Below are positions 23,784-38,700 of a stretch of DNA of 64,000 bases, in pieces. The DNA lies in contig NW_019091458.1 of assembly GCF_001949145.1 (NCBI RefSeq), forward strand, positions 328,587-392,586, given 5' to 3'. How positions within the stretch are numbered: position 1 is the first letter of the stretch; each line of letters begins with the position of its first letter. The DNA comes from Acanthaster planci. Its lineage: Eukaryota; Echinodermata; Asteroidea; Valvatida; Acanthasteridae. A program made the position numbers and the translations under genes. A model generated the notes under the pieces. That model made no database searches. It saw only the letters and a program-made list of their open reading frames with translations, and had not been told where the DNA came from.

Positions 23784-26700
23784 TCAAAACTCTTGCCCAA
23801 GACGGGTCCAGCGATCCGGCACAAGGAGGAAGTACTTGTCCATGGCCTCACAGAAACGGGTACGGTAGAGCTCGGGTGACACCACCGTCGGCATTTTACC
23901 TGAAAGATTCCACTAAAAATTGTAGCACTGAAGAAGCATTTCACTTCTTTCCAGTGAAATGTCCAAATGCTAATTCAACTAAAGCTCCAATTTTTGTTCG
24001 CCGAAAAAGTGAGCTCAATAGTCATAATAAGGCGCAAAATGGAGAACTTCACCGTGAATTTGTGTAAAACGCTATTATCACATGAGCACCATTTGGGTAG
24101 GAATACGCAATGTCAATGCAACAGGTGCGGGTGCCGGGACAGGCACGCATGCCTAGTATGCCTTTCCCTATGCATTTACGTTCACACTCGAACGGCGCCC
24201 ATGGTGATAACACCTTTTTAGCTGAGTTCTCCATCTTAGCGGCACTATACAATCTTTGGCCCTGTTCCTATTTAGCATGCTCTGTTTAGAACATACTGTG
24301 TGCCAGGGCGCTATTTCATGGTGCTGCTAAGCACACAATTTTATGGTAACAGAAGCTCAGCGTATTTCCTGGAGACTAGCAGTCAGCACAGCAAAAGGCA
24401 AGTTTACCAAATCCCCACATGCACATAACTGTTGGCACAACCACACCATGAAATGGTGCTTTGGTCAGCAAATTTTTCCGCTACAGTAAGCGTTACTTTT
24501 CTGCAAACTGGTAAGCAGTGACATTGGGCCCCAGGGAAAAAAAGGAGTATTTCCGGAGTTAATTTCCAACTTAAGCCAGCAATCCCCTCAAAACCATCAG
24601 GCAAGTTCACAGATTCTCATAGCAGAAACATCTGGCGATCCAGGGCCAGATTACAAACATAGAGCAGGCAGTATTCCTGAAGGAAATCTTGTGCAATTGC
24701 AAGGTACGTCAAGAGACTCCACTGACAAATGATTCATGCATGGACTGCTGCACTACTCTTAGCTGAGGTTTTGAACTTTCGGTCAAGTCTACTGACCCCA
24801 GAAAGACTGAGCAGAGAGTCCAAGTTCCACTCTATCTACCTTGTGATGTTTGTTCTTGAAAGCATCGCTGAATTGACAATACTTTTGACTGAAAATTACA
24901 TCAGTGAAGGGTGAAACTGGGCACTGGAACGCTAGCCCCAGAGCAATCATTTGTTTCCCCTGAAGAAGATTACCTTGTCCTCCCACAATGCCTGTTGATT
25001 TCACCATCATCTCCAGCTTCTTGTCCCAGGTGAATGTGCGGATGTAGTCTGAAAACACAGATGTAATCAGACAAATTCATCACCAAATCTCTTAGCTTAT
25101 TAGTACTGAAAATGGTGGATTTAGGCACAAACAGTGTTCTGCACCTACCCTGAGATATTGTTTAAAACGCTACTATTTGATAAGCTGTTTGAAGAGCCCG
25201 CATTTGTGGCCCACTCACCGATGATGCCAACCACGAGTTCATCAGTGTTTGCGTCCAGACCCACCAGCAAGGAGTAGTCCATGATGAAGTGACTGGCAAG
25301 GAACATGCTGTCATAGTGGACGGCCATGATTAGGGCTGCCTTACTGTGGCTCCGCACAAAGAGAGGCGAGTCCACCATATCTACATAGCAAAAGACGGAA
25401 ACAGTGAATGTGCATTATATCTGTCTCAATGATACTATGGAGGCACAGAAGGGCCATGACTAATGAAGATATCCCACATTGCTGTCTCAGTATAGTGAGT
25501 TTCTAGCAAGGGTGAGTTACCATCTCGGTGCCGAGAGTTATTTCTATTTAAACTTGGATCAAAAATGGCCTGCTACAACTCACCGACTCACATCAGCCAT
25601 GAGGCACTAACTTGCCGTGGTGAGTTAAATGTTTGCTACCATGAGTTTCTATCTCACTTCTTTCAAAGCCTGTTCTCACACATCATACGTACAATACATA
25701 CAACAAAACAAGGATAGCAATGTAACAAAATATCCAAGAGAGATCTGTGATAAACTTGAAAGGCCCCATATCATAAATGCATTTTCAGCATGCCTCATGT
25801 CCATATGCATAAGTTGCAGAGAGTTTTCATTGAAATTGTTTAGTGAAATGCAGTACATGGATGTGGGTGGCTTAGACCTCCAAGTGCAATGAAAATCACA
25901 CCGAATCTTCTTCAGTTTGGTACGGCTAGAGTTCCTTCGAAAGGTTAGCTTTGAAGCCTCCGAATCATTTTCCCAAAGCGGCTACCAATGACAGAACTTG
26001 TCAGAGCAGCAACAGAGTTTGTCAGGCCAGACTCACGTCTCAGCAGGTTCTCGTCCATCAGCACCAGGTCCTGCTGCCCCTGGCCCGTGGTCTTGACATG
26101 GCGATTGCGGATGGAGCCCTTCAGGTCAAAGACCTGGGCCATGCGACGCCGGTAGAACAGGTTCTCCATGATCAGCAGCACATGCTTCTGGGCTGTGTTG
26201 GTGACCGGGTTGTGGTAGCCCACCTTGTAGACCCCTAGGATCTTGGCCAAGGTGGTTGGCCGCTGTTAGAGGGAAGGGGGGAAGGGTGAAGTGTGTGAGG
26301 GACAGGTAATTTTGGAAATCAGGAAGTACAGAAACAATGATAATACATAAAGAGGGAATGACTTGACAATTTTAAAAGGTTCATGTTCTTTTAGAATAGG
26401 AGTTTAAGGTAAGACTTTTTTCTAATTTTGGTGTTTCCAATTCTGAAAAATGCAGAAGACCTTTCCAATGGTATATTAGCACTGTTATGCATAAGCACTA
26501 GACTTCAGCACTGGAAATACATGTACATGTCACAACTGTCATCTGAAGTTGAAACTTTTTCCTGTCACATTAAACTCAATGAGCTTTTGAAATGGGACAA
26601 AAAGAAATTTTGATATAGATGTACGTATAATGGAGAAAAGACAACTGGTTGAAGTGAAGCAAACTCCCAGGATGATGCTAATCAGAAAACAAATAATGGC

Positions 26701-29700
26701 TGACATCCCTTCAAAATGTGGCTTTGCATCACTGTACCCTGAAATGACCATTTCTGGCTTACTCCGTCATGACAGGTCGAGTATATGATGCGTACATCAG
26801 CATTGGCAGGTCGTTTTGCTTGAAGCTTTGTACAAGCATCCTGCTAAGCCAATAAATTACATCAACTACTGATGGAATGTTCACACCCCTCTTTGGTTTT
26901 TTTTAACTGAGGATGGCCAAGCTTGATTACGTTGGGCTAGAATTCTGTAACCAACTGTGCCTTTTCACCTGCTCTGCATGCGCTTGTTGGATGTACTTGA
27001 AATAATGTGGGGCAAACTCCTTGAAAGACTGGAACTCCAAACGAGATATCTGCTTCAGCACAAATCTGTCATCTGTGCAGAGACCAAGAAAACAAAACCA
27101 CAAAGGATGAGTTATATTCAGAAACTAAAGGGGCTTATTTGCGACGGGGAAAATAGCTAATCCACGGACATACCATTGTGCCGGTACTATGCTAGCCAGA
27201 ACTTTTAGTTGATTCTTCTTCCAAGTCCCAAAGTAAATTATATGTGAGGTGATCTGGCAAAATGAGACACAATTGGGCACAGGCAGGAAGTGGAGAATAA
27301 ATGCAAAAACTCATTGAGGGGATAAATTTTTCTTTTCCAATTTTCAGAATCTTTGTCCGATTTTCTTTAGCAGTGCTGTTGACTTGAATCGCTGACTTGG
27401 ACTCGAGTCGGACTTGGGTCACTATTTCTTTGCACTTGAAACTTGGGAGCGAGAGGCTAAAGACTTGAACAATTTGACCTGTTGACATTGCCAACTTTTG
27501 TTAAAATAAATTCAAGGAAACAGGTGCCCACAACTTTCAATGTGCCAAACCAAATTAAGCTTGTCTGTATTCCTTCATAGATATTTTATCATTAGAAATA
27601 TCAGCATATTACATGTATGATGATAAAATAAGACAGACGGGTAAGGCATATTTTGCGAGACGTCACAGATAAAATCACTGCAGGTCAAAGTCTACCTTTT
27701 GTCTTGAGAAACTTTGAGCGTGATTTGCCACCCTGAGCAAGCCATGAGATGGAACGAGACAGTGATCGGATGTAGGTCTCCTCGCCGGCCGGGAAGACAA
27801 TCTTTCTAAGATTCAAGAATTCTTCGGCGTGGTACACCAGGCAGAAGAACTGCGTGTTGGTAACATCCGAAAATTCTGAGAGAGGAAGACAACCAGTGTA
27901 AACAACACTCCCAACGTAAAAAAAAACCTACTTTGATGTCCAATATAGGATGTAAAAACCATGGGTCCAGTTTTGGGGGAAAGGGTCTCTCTAAACAGTC
28001 CTAGAACTTTTAGAAGACAGACCAGGTTAGAAACAGCCACGGTAGTATGGCAACCATTACGTAGTAAAATTTCTTCACTGGGTTGTATGAGCAAAACCTA
28101 GCATTTCCTATGAAGAAAAAGAGTAAATCAGAGCATAATCATACTTAACATCATAAAAGTTAAGGAAAAGAATCAGCTAAATTCCAAGTGTGAATAAAAA
28201 TATTTTATGCTTTTTGATAATATAGTAAAAGCAAATGCTTATCATTTACCAACATGACCAACTGTGTTCCTACCAGCATTGGGTAAGACGGAAGGAATGT
28301 ATAAGGATTCTTTGAGTGTGTGAGCGTACGCATATGCTTAAACAAGCCAGGCCCATCATGGCCTGTGCCATGCTTAGCAATACCACACTGCTCTGTCTGT
28401 ATACAGCAATTGCACATTTGAACTTGTTTATGCATGTGCATTTGTATGCTGCACTAACCAGTATTGTTATCAGTTAGTTTCACAATGGCAGCTTACAAAT
28501 ATGAAACAAAATTACAACTTTGTATCAGCACCTCCCGGTTATGGCCAATGAAAACCAAGTTTTGGGCCTGACATCTTAAACCTGACTTTCTCAATTTCAT
28601 CTTCACTTTTGTCCACTTCAGTTTGGATGTTCTGCAGACCCCATTGTTTATTACGACTCACGCAGTTCAATGTGCGGAGACAAGGGGTCCTTCTTCTCTG
28701 TTCCACTTCTGAGTGAAAATTCAAAGTCTGTCTCATCTGAAGAAAAGGAAGAGGGAGGAATTTGTCACAGACAAAGTGCTATAAAATGTGTCAATATTTC
28801 ATGTTGACCCCCATCGCGGGGGAAAATTAAGTCATAATCACACTGGAATGCGATGGTACAGCAGCAATCCTTGTGTGGGTCACTCCTCCCAAGGCAATAC
28901 TCCTAGATTAAAATTCAAGCTTATTTTCAGCATGTCCAAGTTGCGAGTGACCTTTTTGTCAAATTAACACTAAGGAATGCTACACACTTGAACACTTGAA
29001 CACTTTGCTAAATAGCCTCATTATTGGGTATGATCCCACAGAGAAAATGATTAATTGATACAAAAATGACAGAATAGCAATAATAATAATAATAGCAATA
29101 AGACCAGAGGAAAGCATCACAAAGTGTAATGAGAGTAACAATGGAACTGCTGTGATAAATAATCAGCTTCAAAAAAGCGAGGATTCAAGGCCATATTTGT
29201 GAATAATTCTGCTTTACTTTGCATTATAAGGAGCACAGTGAGCTCTTCACTTAGTTTGCCCTCTCCAATGAAAAAAGTGAACATTTTGCAGGATTACTTT
29301 AAAGGGCTTTATCTCAACAGTTATCTCCGGCGATTTGAGTCATTTTGTCATGTTGGGTGACGTATGCACCAACCTTTGCTCTCGGTATAGCTGGACGAAG
29401 TGGATTCCTCTGAGCTGGTCACATGATACTGAACAGTGTCAGTGTAGGTGAACTGACTTTCGTCTTTTCGTTGGCTGCTCGGAATGGCACTGCTTGGACT
29501 GTCTGGCATTTTACTCCGAAGGAATGATATGACGCCTCGGCTTGCTTTTCCTGCGAGGAAATATACGGTCAGAGGTAAATACGAAAAAGGGTACACCAAA
29601 CCAACGGAGAAATCGGGTCCATGTATGGCAAGTGAATTCATCAGTGTGTCTATCACGACATTCTTATCATAGGAAATGTCTTCAATAGTCCGCAGCTCTT

Positions 29701-32700
29701 TCACGTCACAACAAACCAATTGTTTTCTGTTTGGCAGGCTTCTCCCATGACAGGGTACTTTCATTATAAGTCAGTGCTAAAGTTGTGTCCAATAAAATGG
29801 CTGTGATCAGGATCATCACGTGTCTATGAGAAAGGACTGCAAAACCACAATGGCTTCCACAGGTGCACATCATTCCAGCCACAATCCATACCAAGGGACA
29901 CAGCCTAAAGACAATCTGCAAAATTGGAGTCACAGACAGCATGTGAGGCCAAGTCAAAATTTAGAGTAGTTTCTCATTCCCACTAGGTTCCTTTTTCCTC
30001 ATCTGCCCCGTTTATTTTTTTTCTTTCTTTTTGTAACATCTTTTCAGTTTTGTATTTATTAACATGTAAAAATAAATGCAAGTTAAAATGCCATGGGGAT
30101 ATGGCATGTTAATATGGGGATACGTTAAAATAAGATAGGGATTGAAGACTCTTAACTTCAGATACATAAGTATTGGCCATAGTGTCCTGAGATCTATTCA
30201 GCATCTTGGAAAAACTCCACTAGGTAAAAAGAAAAAGCCATCTCCTACACTTAAAAACAAACCCAGATGAGAAACTTTTTTTTCTTTACTTGGCCTTAAG
30301 ACTCAACCTGAGTCTTGGGAATCTTGATGCCTACTTGTCATGGGAGGCTTCTTGGGCCGTTCCTTGCCCTCTGCTGCCCCCTGGCCATTGTCCAGCAACG
30401 AGCGCCGCTTGGCAGTGGGGCTGGTGTTCCTCGACTCTGGCTTGCTGCCGGGCTGCAGAGCACCCTCACTTGGCTGGGGATAATCAGGCTGCTGGAGCTC
30501 GTACAACTGTGTCTTGTATTGCTCGGAACTGTCGGAAAAAGTCATGTTTTTGTTTGTAATTTATTTCATCTGTAACGACTGCAGTGGGAACATACATGTA
30601 CCTTAGGCTTTACACTGGCAGATTTACACTGGCAGATTTACACTGGCAGATTTACACTGGCAGATTTACACTGGCAGATTTTTCCAAAGCACTTGACCAA
30701 TGTGCCCATGGAGTACCAAAGCATGACGTCATTATGGACGCAAAGTACTATAGTGCAAACGAAAGCAGTACACTCGCATGTTAATTCACATACTTGTTCT
30801 CGCACTAATGTCTTTAACACTTGTCCAGGACATATTGACTTCAGTATTTTTTATAAATCTGAGCATGTAAGCACCACACTAATTTTAGTATTGAGTGCGA
30901 ATGTTACACACAAATTGTCAAGTGCACTTCACAATGATTAAAATTGGGTACGTTAAAATGGTGTCCACGAATCCACTGAAAGCTACCCCCAATTCTTGGA
31001 TGTATTAATGCTAAACTTATATCAGAAATATAAAAACCAACATATAAGAAATCAGTGTGAAGTAAAATTCATTAGATTAATTACAGTGAAATGCATTACA
31101 CATTGAAAGTGATCTGAAAGAGATGACTTAAATGGCTAAAACTGATGGCATTCCTTACAATTTGAACTGGCAACTTGTCCTGAAAAAACAGGGCCGCCTA
31201 AAGTAAGGCCTAATCAGAAAAGGAAGTTCTGTGATGGTTGGATGGTTGGATGATGACAGAGACACTCAAGAGGCCCCGATGTGATGTCAAAAGCACTGAA
31301 CCAGTGCAATGCTACTATTTAGAAGTTGACGGCCCACTGAGAGGTGTTTTGAGCATCTTTAGCAGATACTAATTAGCCAGCTGACCACAAACCCGGAGAT
31401 ACAAGTACTCATACATGAAAAGCAGTTCTTGTACTCAGCTGGTAAAGTACTCGGACGTTCAGGTGCTCGGAAATTTAAGTACTCGGCAGCACTCTCTACT
31501 CGGAAAAAAGTACTCGACTACAACACTGGTAATTCAGAGGTCTACACTAGTGACCAGTGGCTCAAATTTCACACAAAAGAAGCCTGTGAAGTTGTTCTGT
31601 CTTCAAGAAATACCAGTCGACACTGAGCTCACGAGCTCACTGTGTTTGCAATGCTGAATCAAAGAAGGGTTAAAAAAATTGCCTGATCTGAAGAGTGCTT
31701 CATTACCTGAGTGCGTGTGCGATGATGGAGCTGGGCTCTTGGTCATATATGATGACGGGCATGACAGTGCATGGTGGCAACAGGTGGTGTTCGCTGGGAG
31801 GGCTGAACAGAAAATGGGGGGGGGAATAATTCAACATTATCACAAACCTGACTTGAGCAAAACAGAGCAGTAGCAATTATCAAGTTCAGATGGAAATTAC
31901 CGGAAACTCTGTCGTGAAATCGACAGAGCGAGGCATAAGTTAACACTGGTTGGTGAGATGGCGGGACAAGAACCCTTTACTCAAGCACATTTTAATCATG
32001 TTTATATGAAGGTCTAAATCCAACTACAGAAGAGTGTCTTATTACCACCAGACGTGGGCGTTGCCAGGAAGGCAAAAATGCTCTTTCTGGGGGGAGGAGG
32101 CAGGGGCAAAGCACTCATCAGCCGCAAACTGAGAAATCATCAAGAGTGGAAGGGGGGGTCAAGTCGGAGGTATTTGCAAGTACATTGTGATTTTCATCCT
32201 TCTTTTCTCGTTTACTTCCCTTTTCCTTTCTTTATCTTTTGTATTCCCCCCCCTGGAAGACAAGCATCCCCACGGCCCTTCCCTCGCGACACTCACACTA
32301 GGGACTCATTCTAAGCTTGATCCTGAAAAATACCGCTTTAGAACGTGTCAGTGTGAATTCAAAATGCCTCTCGTCATTCAAAAAGACTCATTCTACATGT
32401 TCTACACAATTTCTATTTTATTCATTAAAAAGCAAAACTTCACTTCTAAAAAGAAAAAAAGGGTGCATGAGAACTTGTCCTTCTGTTCTGACATGATTCA
32501 TTACAGATTTTATTTGCACATCCCACAATTTGTGAATTTGCCCGAGGTAAATGCATTTTAACTCAAATAAATAATGCAAACGTTCTGGAGACTCTCAGAG
32601 TTTAGTGTTGAGAGTGTAGGCTCCATTCATGAAATCCTTGATGGGAATAAAGTCTGTGATACACTGAGCATTGGCAATTTGTTTATGCAGTCTCTTCACT

Positions 32701-35700
32701 AGAGAGAAAAAAGACAAGTAACTCCGAAGAAAAAAAAAGAAACAATAAGAAAACAAGAGTCCAGCTAACTCACTACGGCATCTCTACACGTGCTAAATCA
32801 CTGCCTGGTAACAGTGTGCTGAAGAAAGTCTTCACGGAGCTGTTGGTCTGCTTGGCTTTGAGAGGGCTGTGCTGGTGGGCTTCACCTTTTGTGGACATTG
32901 TCACATCTGCCTGGTCTGTACCTGTGTGTTGGAAGCGAGACCAATGCTGAAAAGCTTCCACATCATTGGGACGTTTCCGGGAAAACTGCCCAAGGGAGTT
33001 CAGGTCAACTTGCAAACTTTACCCGACCAAACATAATGATCTGCAGGCCGCAAGAGCCACTTTTAAGTTCAAGAATTTAATTTGGCTTAAATGAATTTAG
33101 CCAGTGTTTGCATCCCACAATGTATGAAATTTTGCTCCTTTTATAGTAGATAATGTCACAAATTCTTGCATTCGTGGCATTGTGATTACAAAAAATTTGT
33201 AAGTCAGCTGATATGTATTTTTTTCTAAAATTGGGTTTTCAGCTTAAATTACCTTGGAAAAAGGGCAGTAACAACCCTCAGAATATAATTTTGAATTCAA
33301 TATCATTATATTTTTAAGGTGTACCCACCCTCTGGTAAAATAACAGTCTTTTCTTCACCTTCTTTGTTTTCTACTGCTTCCGTTGCAGAGTCTGGTTGAG
33401 CAATATTCTCTGGTAAAACCCAAATAAAGTAAAAGAAGTAGTTGAAAAGAGATCAAAATCTCTCTTCAAATCCAATATTGCAGTTCCCATCCTGTTTGAA
33501 GAATGCCATGTTTATCCGTACTATCAACCATGCAAAGTGCTGATCAAAACAATACTGCAGCCAAAGTTTGGTGCCATTATGTGGATATATATGGGGAAAA
33601 AACCAATGAGACTGCTGGTGACAACCATCTCAGCCACAAGCTGCACATAATCATTCCTCTCCACTCACAGACTCCAATATATCCCTGTCCTGCTAAGTCA
33701 GAAATTATACCAAAAATCTAAATTCACCTGCACAGTGTCGCCTGTTATTACACTCAAACAGGGCCATTTAGGCTGTTTTTAAAAGAAATTCTGAGGTAAT
33801 CTGTCCTGCTTCATAAAAAGGTGACCTCCTGACTACAACGAACCAAACCAAAATAATAGTTTTCATTTTCTTCTAAATAGACCTGGCTTTTTGTCTTCCA
33901 GGGATGGCATCTCAACGATGGTTAGATCGTTATCGGGGCTGGCGTCGTCGGTCGTCTCAGTCTGGGACTTGTAGGCCAGACCAGCATATAGACCCGGCGA
34001 TATCCCATAATTGGGCATTTTTTGGATACCGAGGCAGTCAAGGTAGGCTAGGGATGGTGGAATGGTGGTGACTGTGACGAATGGGAGAGAAAGAACAGGA
34101 AAAACACAACAACAGCAATAGAGACAGTGCTTATTAAGGGGTGAGTGCCACCTCAGTCCATTATCCATTGAACAAAGAAAGTGCTCCAGGGTTAGCACTG
34201 CTGCACACTTTTCCAATTTGGTCAGTTTAGTGGACGACCAGGCTGTCGCAAGTACAGACCAGAAAGGTTTTCACTAAAAAATCAGACTGATCTGACCGTA
34301 CACAAGGCAATCATATGAAATCAAAGTTTGTTTCCTTCAAGTCCAATTTCACATGATCAAATTCGGTCTGATGGGAGCCCCACAGTAATAGACAACTGTC
34401 CATGCGACTGGCCACCATGTAACAGAACTGGGCTTACATTACGGGCACATCGCTACCAACAACATGTACACTCCCGACCAATAAAAGGCGGATATTGCAA
34501 CAGTGACCAAACCATACCGGCGATGAAGCGGGGATCCAATCATCTTGTCAAATTGGAGAGGCGCGCAGTGCAATTGACTTGGTTTGAATTGAATTTGGTG
34601 AAAATGAGACCACAGTTGAAGTGACTCATTTGGCCCCCCCACCAAAAAATATCAGGGCATGAGATTTTTAGTAGTCATGGAAATCCTGCAGTGTTTTCCA
34701 AAGGCTGTTATGATGAAATTCGTCAACACCTCAACTCTCTCTACATTTTCAATCGTAAATCAAATCATGACGTTTTTCCCTACTTAAATGTTATTTGCTG
34801 CCTTCAAAAATTAATGTGCCAATTTACTTCAATGACATATCCAAATTGCCTTGGCCGATAAACAGCAGTTTGTTTTGCGGTATTTCTGAATAAATTTCCA
34901 GAGGTTATCCTCTCAAGGATTTTTACAGGAGAAAGCTAAATTTTCAGCTGAAAGTTCTGAAATTTTGGCAGTGGCCAAAACGGGCTTCCAGAGCTACGGC
35001 TAGGTCTATTGTCTGCACATCTCCATGTACTTCCAATGGAGTGAAGACCTAGACCTAGCTCTGGACAACAGATTTGGATGCAGCTTTCATTTCAACAAGG
35101 ATGACTTTACTGGATGTCTGACACCCTGACTGCCCTGAATTTGTCCACCACAGTCTTTTAGAGGATTCAACACTTTACATCCCAAGTCACTATTCGTTTG
35201 AAATTTGTTGACTTTTGTTGCAACTGAGGTGACACTCTTGTTAGTTAAACCAATGTACCAATGGACAAAGTAAATGAACAATAAACCATCAAAATCAGTC
35301 AAGTCATACAAATACAAAAACAACACAGCAAAATAATGTGCGTCTTTCATAGTTTCAAAGAAAACTTGAAACCAATGGCAGTTGTCAACTCAAGCAATTA
35401 GCACATAAGACAATGCTAGATGTGCAAGGCACCACTTTGCAACTGAGACTTTTTTCAGCAATTGCAACAAACTGAAAAGAAGAAAAACACATTCAAAGAA
35501 AGTAATTTGCAGCAACAGCAAATCTATGGCTTTGTTTTCTACCCAAAGAAGAAGAAAAATGAAATGTCAAAAACAGGTGCAACACCAAGTTGTGTGCTAG
35601 AGCAGGGTTAGGAAGGGGGAAAGATTAGCCAACGTGCCCCACCCCAACTTTTCACATTTTATCAGGAGGCATGTGTTGTCTTTTCATGTTTTATTGACCC

Positions 35701-38700
35701 ACCTCAATGATAGAACGTTTCAAAAAAATAAGTAAATATATTCCCTATTCAGCTGTTCTTATTCTCCTTCCAGTTTGGTAACTGCCCGTTTAATAAATGC
35801 TGGCATGTGCCATGGCGTTTTGGCAATATCTACCACATGCTTCCATTTTTTTCCACATTGCACTCCAAAAAGAATGGGCTCTCCATGGCAACCTCTCACT
35901 GGAATATGGCAATGTGAATCACAAACAGTTTTTGCTAGTTTCGAAAAAAAAAACAAAAACAAAAAATACGGCACCTACTCGTCAGTTGGCTGCCTTTGCT
36001 GGGAAAGTTCGTAGGTCAAGAGTCATTCAGTGCAATGACCAAACCATTTGAGTCTCAATCAAGTCATTAAATTGTGCAATTGACAGCATTATATGCACTT
36101 AACGTATTCACCAACAATACAATACACTTTGTGTTTGTCTCTTGGGTTTTATTTTTCCAATATTCACAGGTCTCCGTCGGTGTCATAGCTGCATATCCAT
36201 TCTACTCTTTCTCTTAGGAGTTAGTTCTCATATGGTTCACAAACTGTCTACAATTGGCCTGAAATAATCCATCTTTCATCTAAGTTTGTTCATAGGCCAG
36301 TATCACAGTAATGCTGTGTGGCATCTTTGTATTGCTATTATTGGCGCATCGATGAGTTATTACACCACTACACAATTACATTAAGAAGACCCATCCACAT
36401 GCAACAAATGAATCACAGTGCATGAAAAGAAGAAACACACAAATAAGTCGGGTCTTCAAAAGGGAACTTGTGGTCTTTTTGCTTCACTTACTGTCGCTGC
36501 CCTCTTGGGAGAGTGACAGATTAAAGTTCCCATCCTCGTAGCTGTCGTAACTCGCTTCGGTCGGTACCCGAACCTGCAATGGGGCGGGCGTGCTGTGCTC
36601 CATTATCTGCGGGATGCTGACAGGTAAGCTGGAGACCTGGGGTAGGGACGGGGCGTCATCTTTCTTCAAGGAGGGCGAGGACCGGGGTGACTTGGGGGGC
36701 GTGGTTGCCATCACTGCATTCTGAAATGGATTTTGAAAAAGCCAAAAATGTAGGAAGTAAAACAGAAAATTGTATCCTGGTTATGAAAAATTAGTCTGTG
36801 TGTGCCATGTACGGTCAAGGGGGTTTCAAAACAACCCTAGCAAAAGAAGGCTACCAGCCAAAATGCCGCACACTGTATATTCCTTGTGACTGGTTCCCAG
36901 AAGAATTTGCCAAGCATGTGATAATGCTCAGCAACATTTCTCATTTAGGAGGTCCATGAGATAGGGCCTAGCTTATCACAAGGGCAACTGTGTGGACCTG
37001 TTCAAGTTCCTTCATGGCAGTGGCGGCCACCACAGACATGGGAGGCTCTTTGTCCGAGCTGGCAGTGTTTTGACGGGAGACGGATGGACTGCTTTTCTTC
37101 TTCACTCGTTCCTTCTCTTGCTGGATGAACTCGCTGAATCTACAAATCAACACAGGAGACACAAAGCACACATTAAACAGAAGCACAATGACGTTTGAAT
37201 AGAAATCTGCAAGGTAACAATGAGCATGGCTTGACCCTGTACTGTAACTTGTACGCAGGACCTGCTAGAAACATGTCTAGGATCAACTAGAAAAATGACC
37301 GTGTATCATAGGTGCATGTGTACAAGGGTACAAGCACTGTCCTGGTGGGTTCTGAAATCGTACTGGTTACTGAGCCCATTCCTGGCTCGACCTTCCCATA
37401 ATCTGATTAGCCTTTCTTTCCGGCATACAAATGTATACGGACTAATGTACAAAGCTGTCACTGCATTGGTACCAAGATCACACACAGGTTTGAGTGCACA
37501 CGTCAATTGGATCTTCCACAGGGCATTCATGATGTTTCAAAATGCCTGTCTATTTCAAGTTATGAACAAATGCAACTTGGCATGAGTTTAGTGCCAACAC
37601 AGTAATGACATCTCACTGGATTAGTCTGTGTGTCTAATGCAGTGCCAACATGCATGCTTAGGCATACATTTACAAGAACTGAACCGCTGTCAGAGGTCAT
37701 CTGTCACAGGCTGACAGGACCACAGGGCACTGACTATTCTCTGGTTCTACATCCAAGAGACATTTTGGAGCTGTGCTCTAACTGAACAGCCAACCGGTCC
37801 CCACAAAAAACACGATCGTTCACCTTCAGTCTCTCTCCTCTTTACCTGCTATTCCAGCCAAAGGCTATCTGGCACAAGTTCTGCTTCAGGTTGACCAGGC
37901 TGTCCTCGATATCTAGCTGGATGTTGGTGATTTCGGCCGGATCCTGGTCGGCCGCTGCCATGAGGCCAGCAAGAGTGGTGATCTTGGCCTGCAAATCCTT
38001 GGCATTCTGCCAAAACTTGTTGTTGTCAGACTAGCAGGGAAAGTGAAGTGATTGGCAGAAAAACAACAGTATTTTAAAAAGTCTTAATCAAGTGAGCACA
38101 GTAATTTCTTCATTTTATTTAACATTTATGAGGAGAATTGAACTACTTCAACACCGTAAAATTCTGTTAATGATGTGGATTAGATTTATCCAGGCACTGC
38201 TGCAAGTTCAAAAGAGGAGCTCAATACACAACAATCTAAGAATTTAGCTGTCATTTTCTGGACCGAACTACAGACTAACCACAACTTTTTAACAAACTAA
38301 CTCAACTAAGTGTACTTTCTTTGCTTTTGAGCTATATTGATCATATTTCTAATACCTCAAGGTGCACTTTTCTGGATTGAGTTTTTCAGTTCCCACGTGG
38401 GAAGAGGCTAGACATGGCATGAAACACAGAAAAGGGGGGTAGTATAGTCGCGCTAGCAGTGTTTCCCTGATGATTTTACACTTTTGCCGTGTCTTGAGTA
38501 CTCCACAACCTGTTCTTCATGCGTATCAGTGTAAAGGCTATAACTGGATTGAGATCAGAGAGTGATTTCTGTTTTGAAACAAAAATGTCCGTTTTAATGT
38601 CAAAACTCACAGGCAAATTTTGTTCAGTCTATGTTTGACTGGAAAAGTGAACAACAACTTTGTACTAACAGTTCTACTGTTTCATGTAAAGTGCAAAATG

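Larger units (their letters stand above)
23784..29550 (-). other. PIKFYVE: PIKfyve lipid kinase domain exons
   Basis: Eight exons. ASRGVISFLRSK (29550-29374) and SPHIELQFSD precede the domain. ATP-site lysine is in FVLKQISRLEFQSF (27072-26969). The catalytic DLKG is in MAQVFDLKGSIRNRHVKT (26262-26037). DYSLLVG is at 25380-25219, and the activation-loop region DYIRTFTWDKKLE at 25048-24974. The last exon reads MPTVVSPELYRTRFCEAMD. All catalytic motifs are intact, so the kinase should be active. Confidence 0.95.
30308..38030 (-). other. PIKFYVE: PIKfyve variable linker exons
   Basis: Eight exons joining the CHK region to the kinase. The first two look helical (NLKQNLCQIAFGWNSRFSEF, then IQQEKERVKKK). 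The rest are Pro/Ser-rich and poorly conserved, with a conserved island SVKTFFSTLLPGSDLA (32921-32774) and EPSSIIAHALS (31793-31707). All join in phase, but boundaries at 34047, 33329 and 30308 rest on phase plus splice signals rather than strong protein similarity. Confidence 0.75.

Noticed and set aside
37306..37530. Minus-strand frame that looked like a reverse transcriptase scrap
   Set aside because: No recognisable RT motif; in a PIKfyve intron between well-supported exons.
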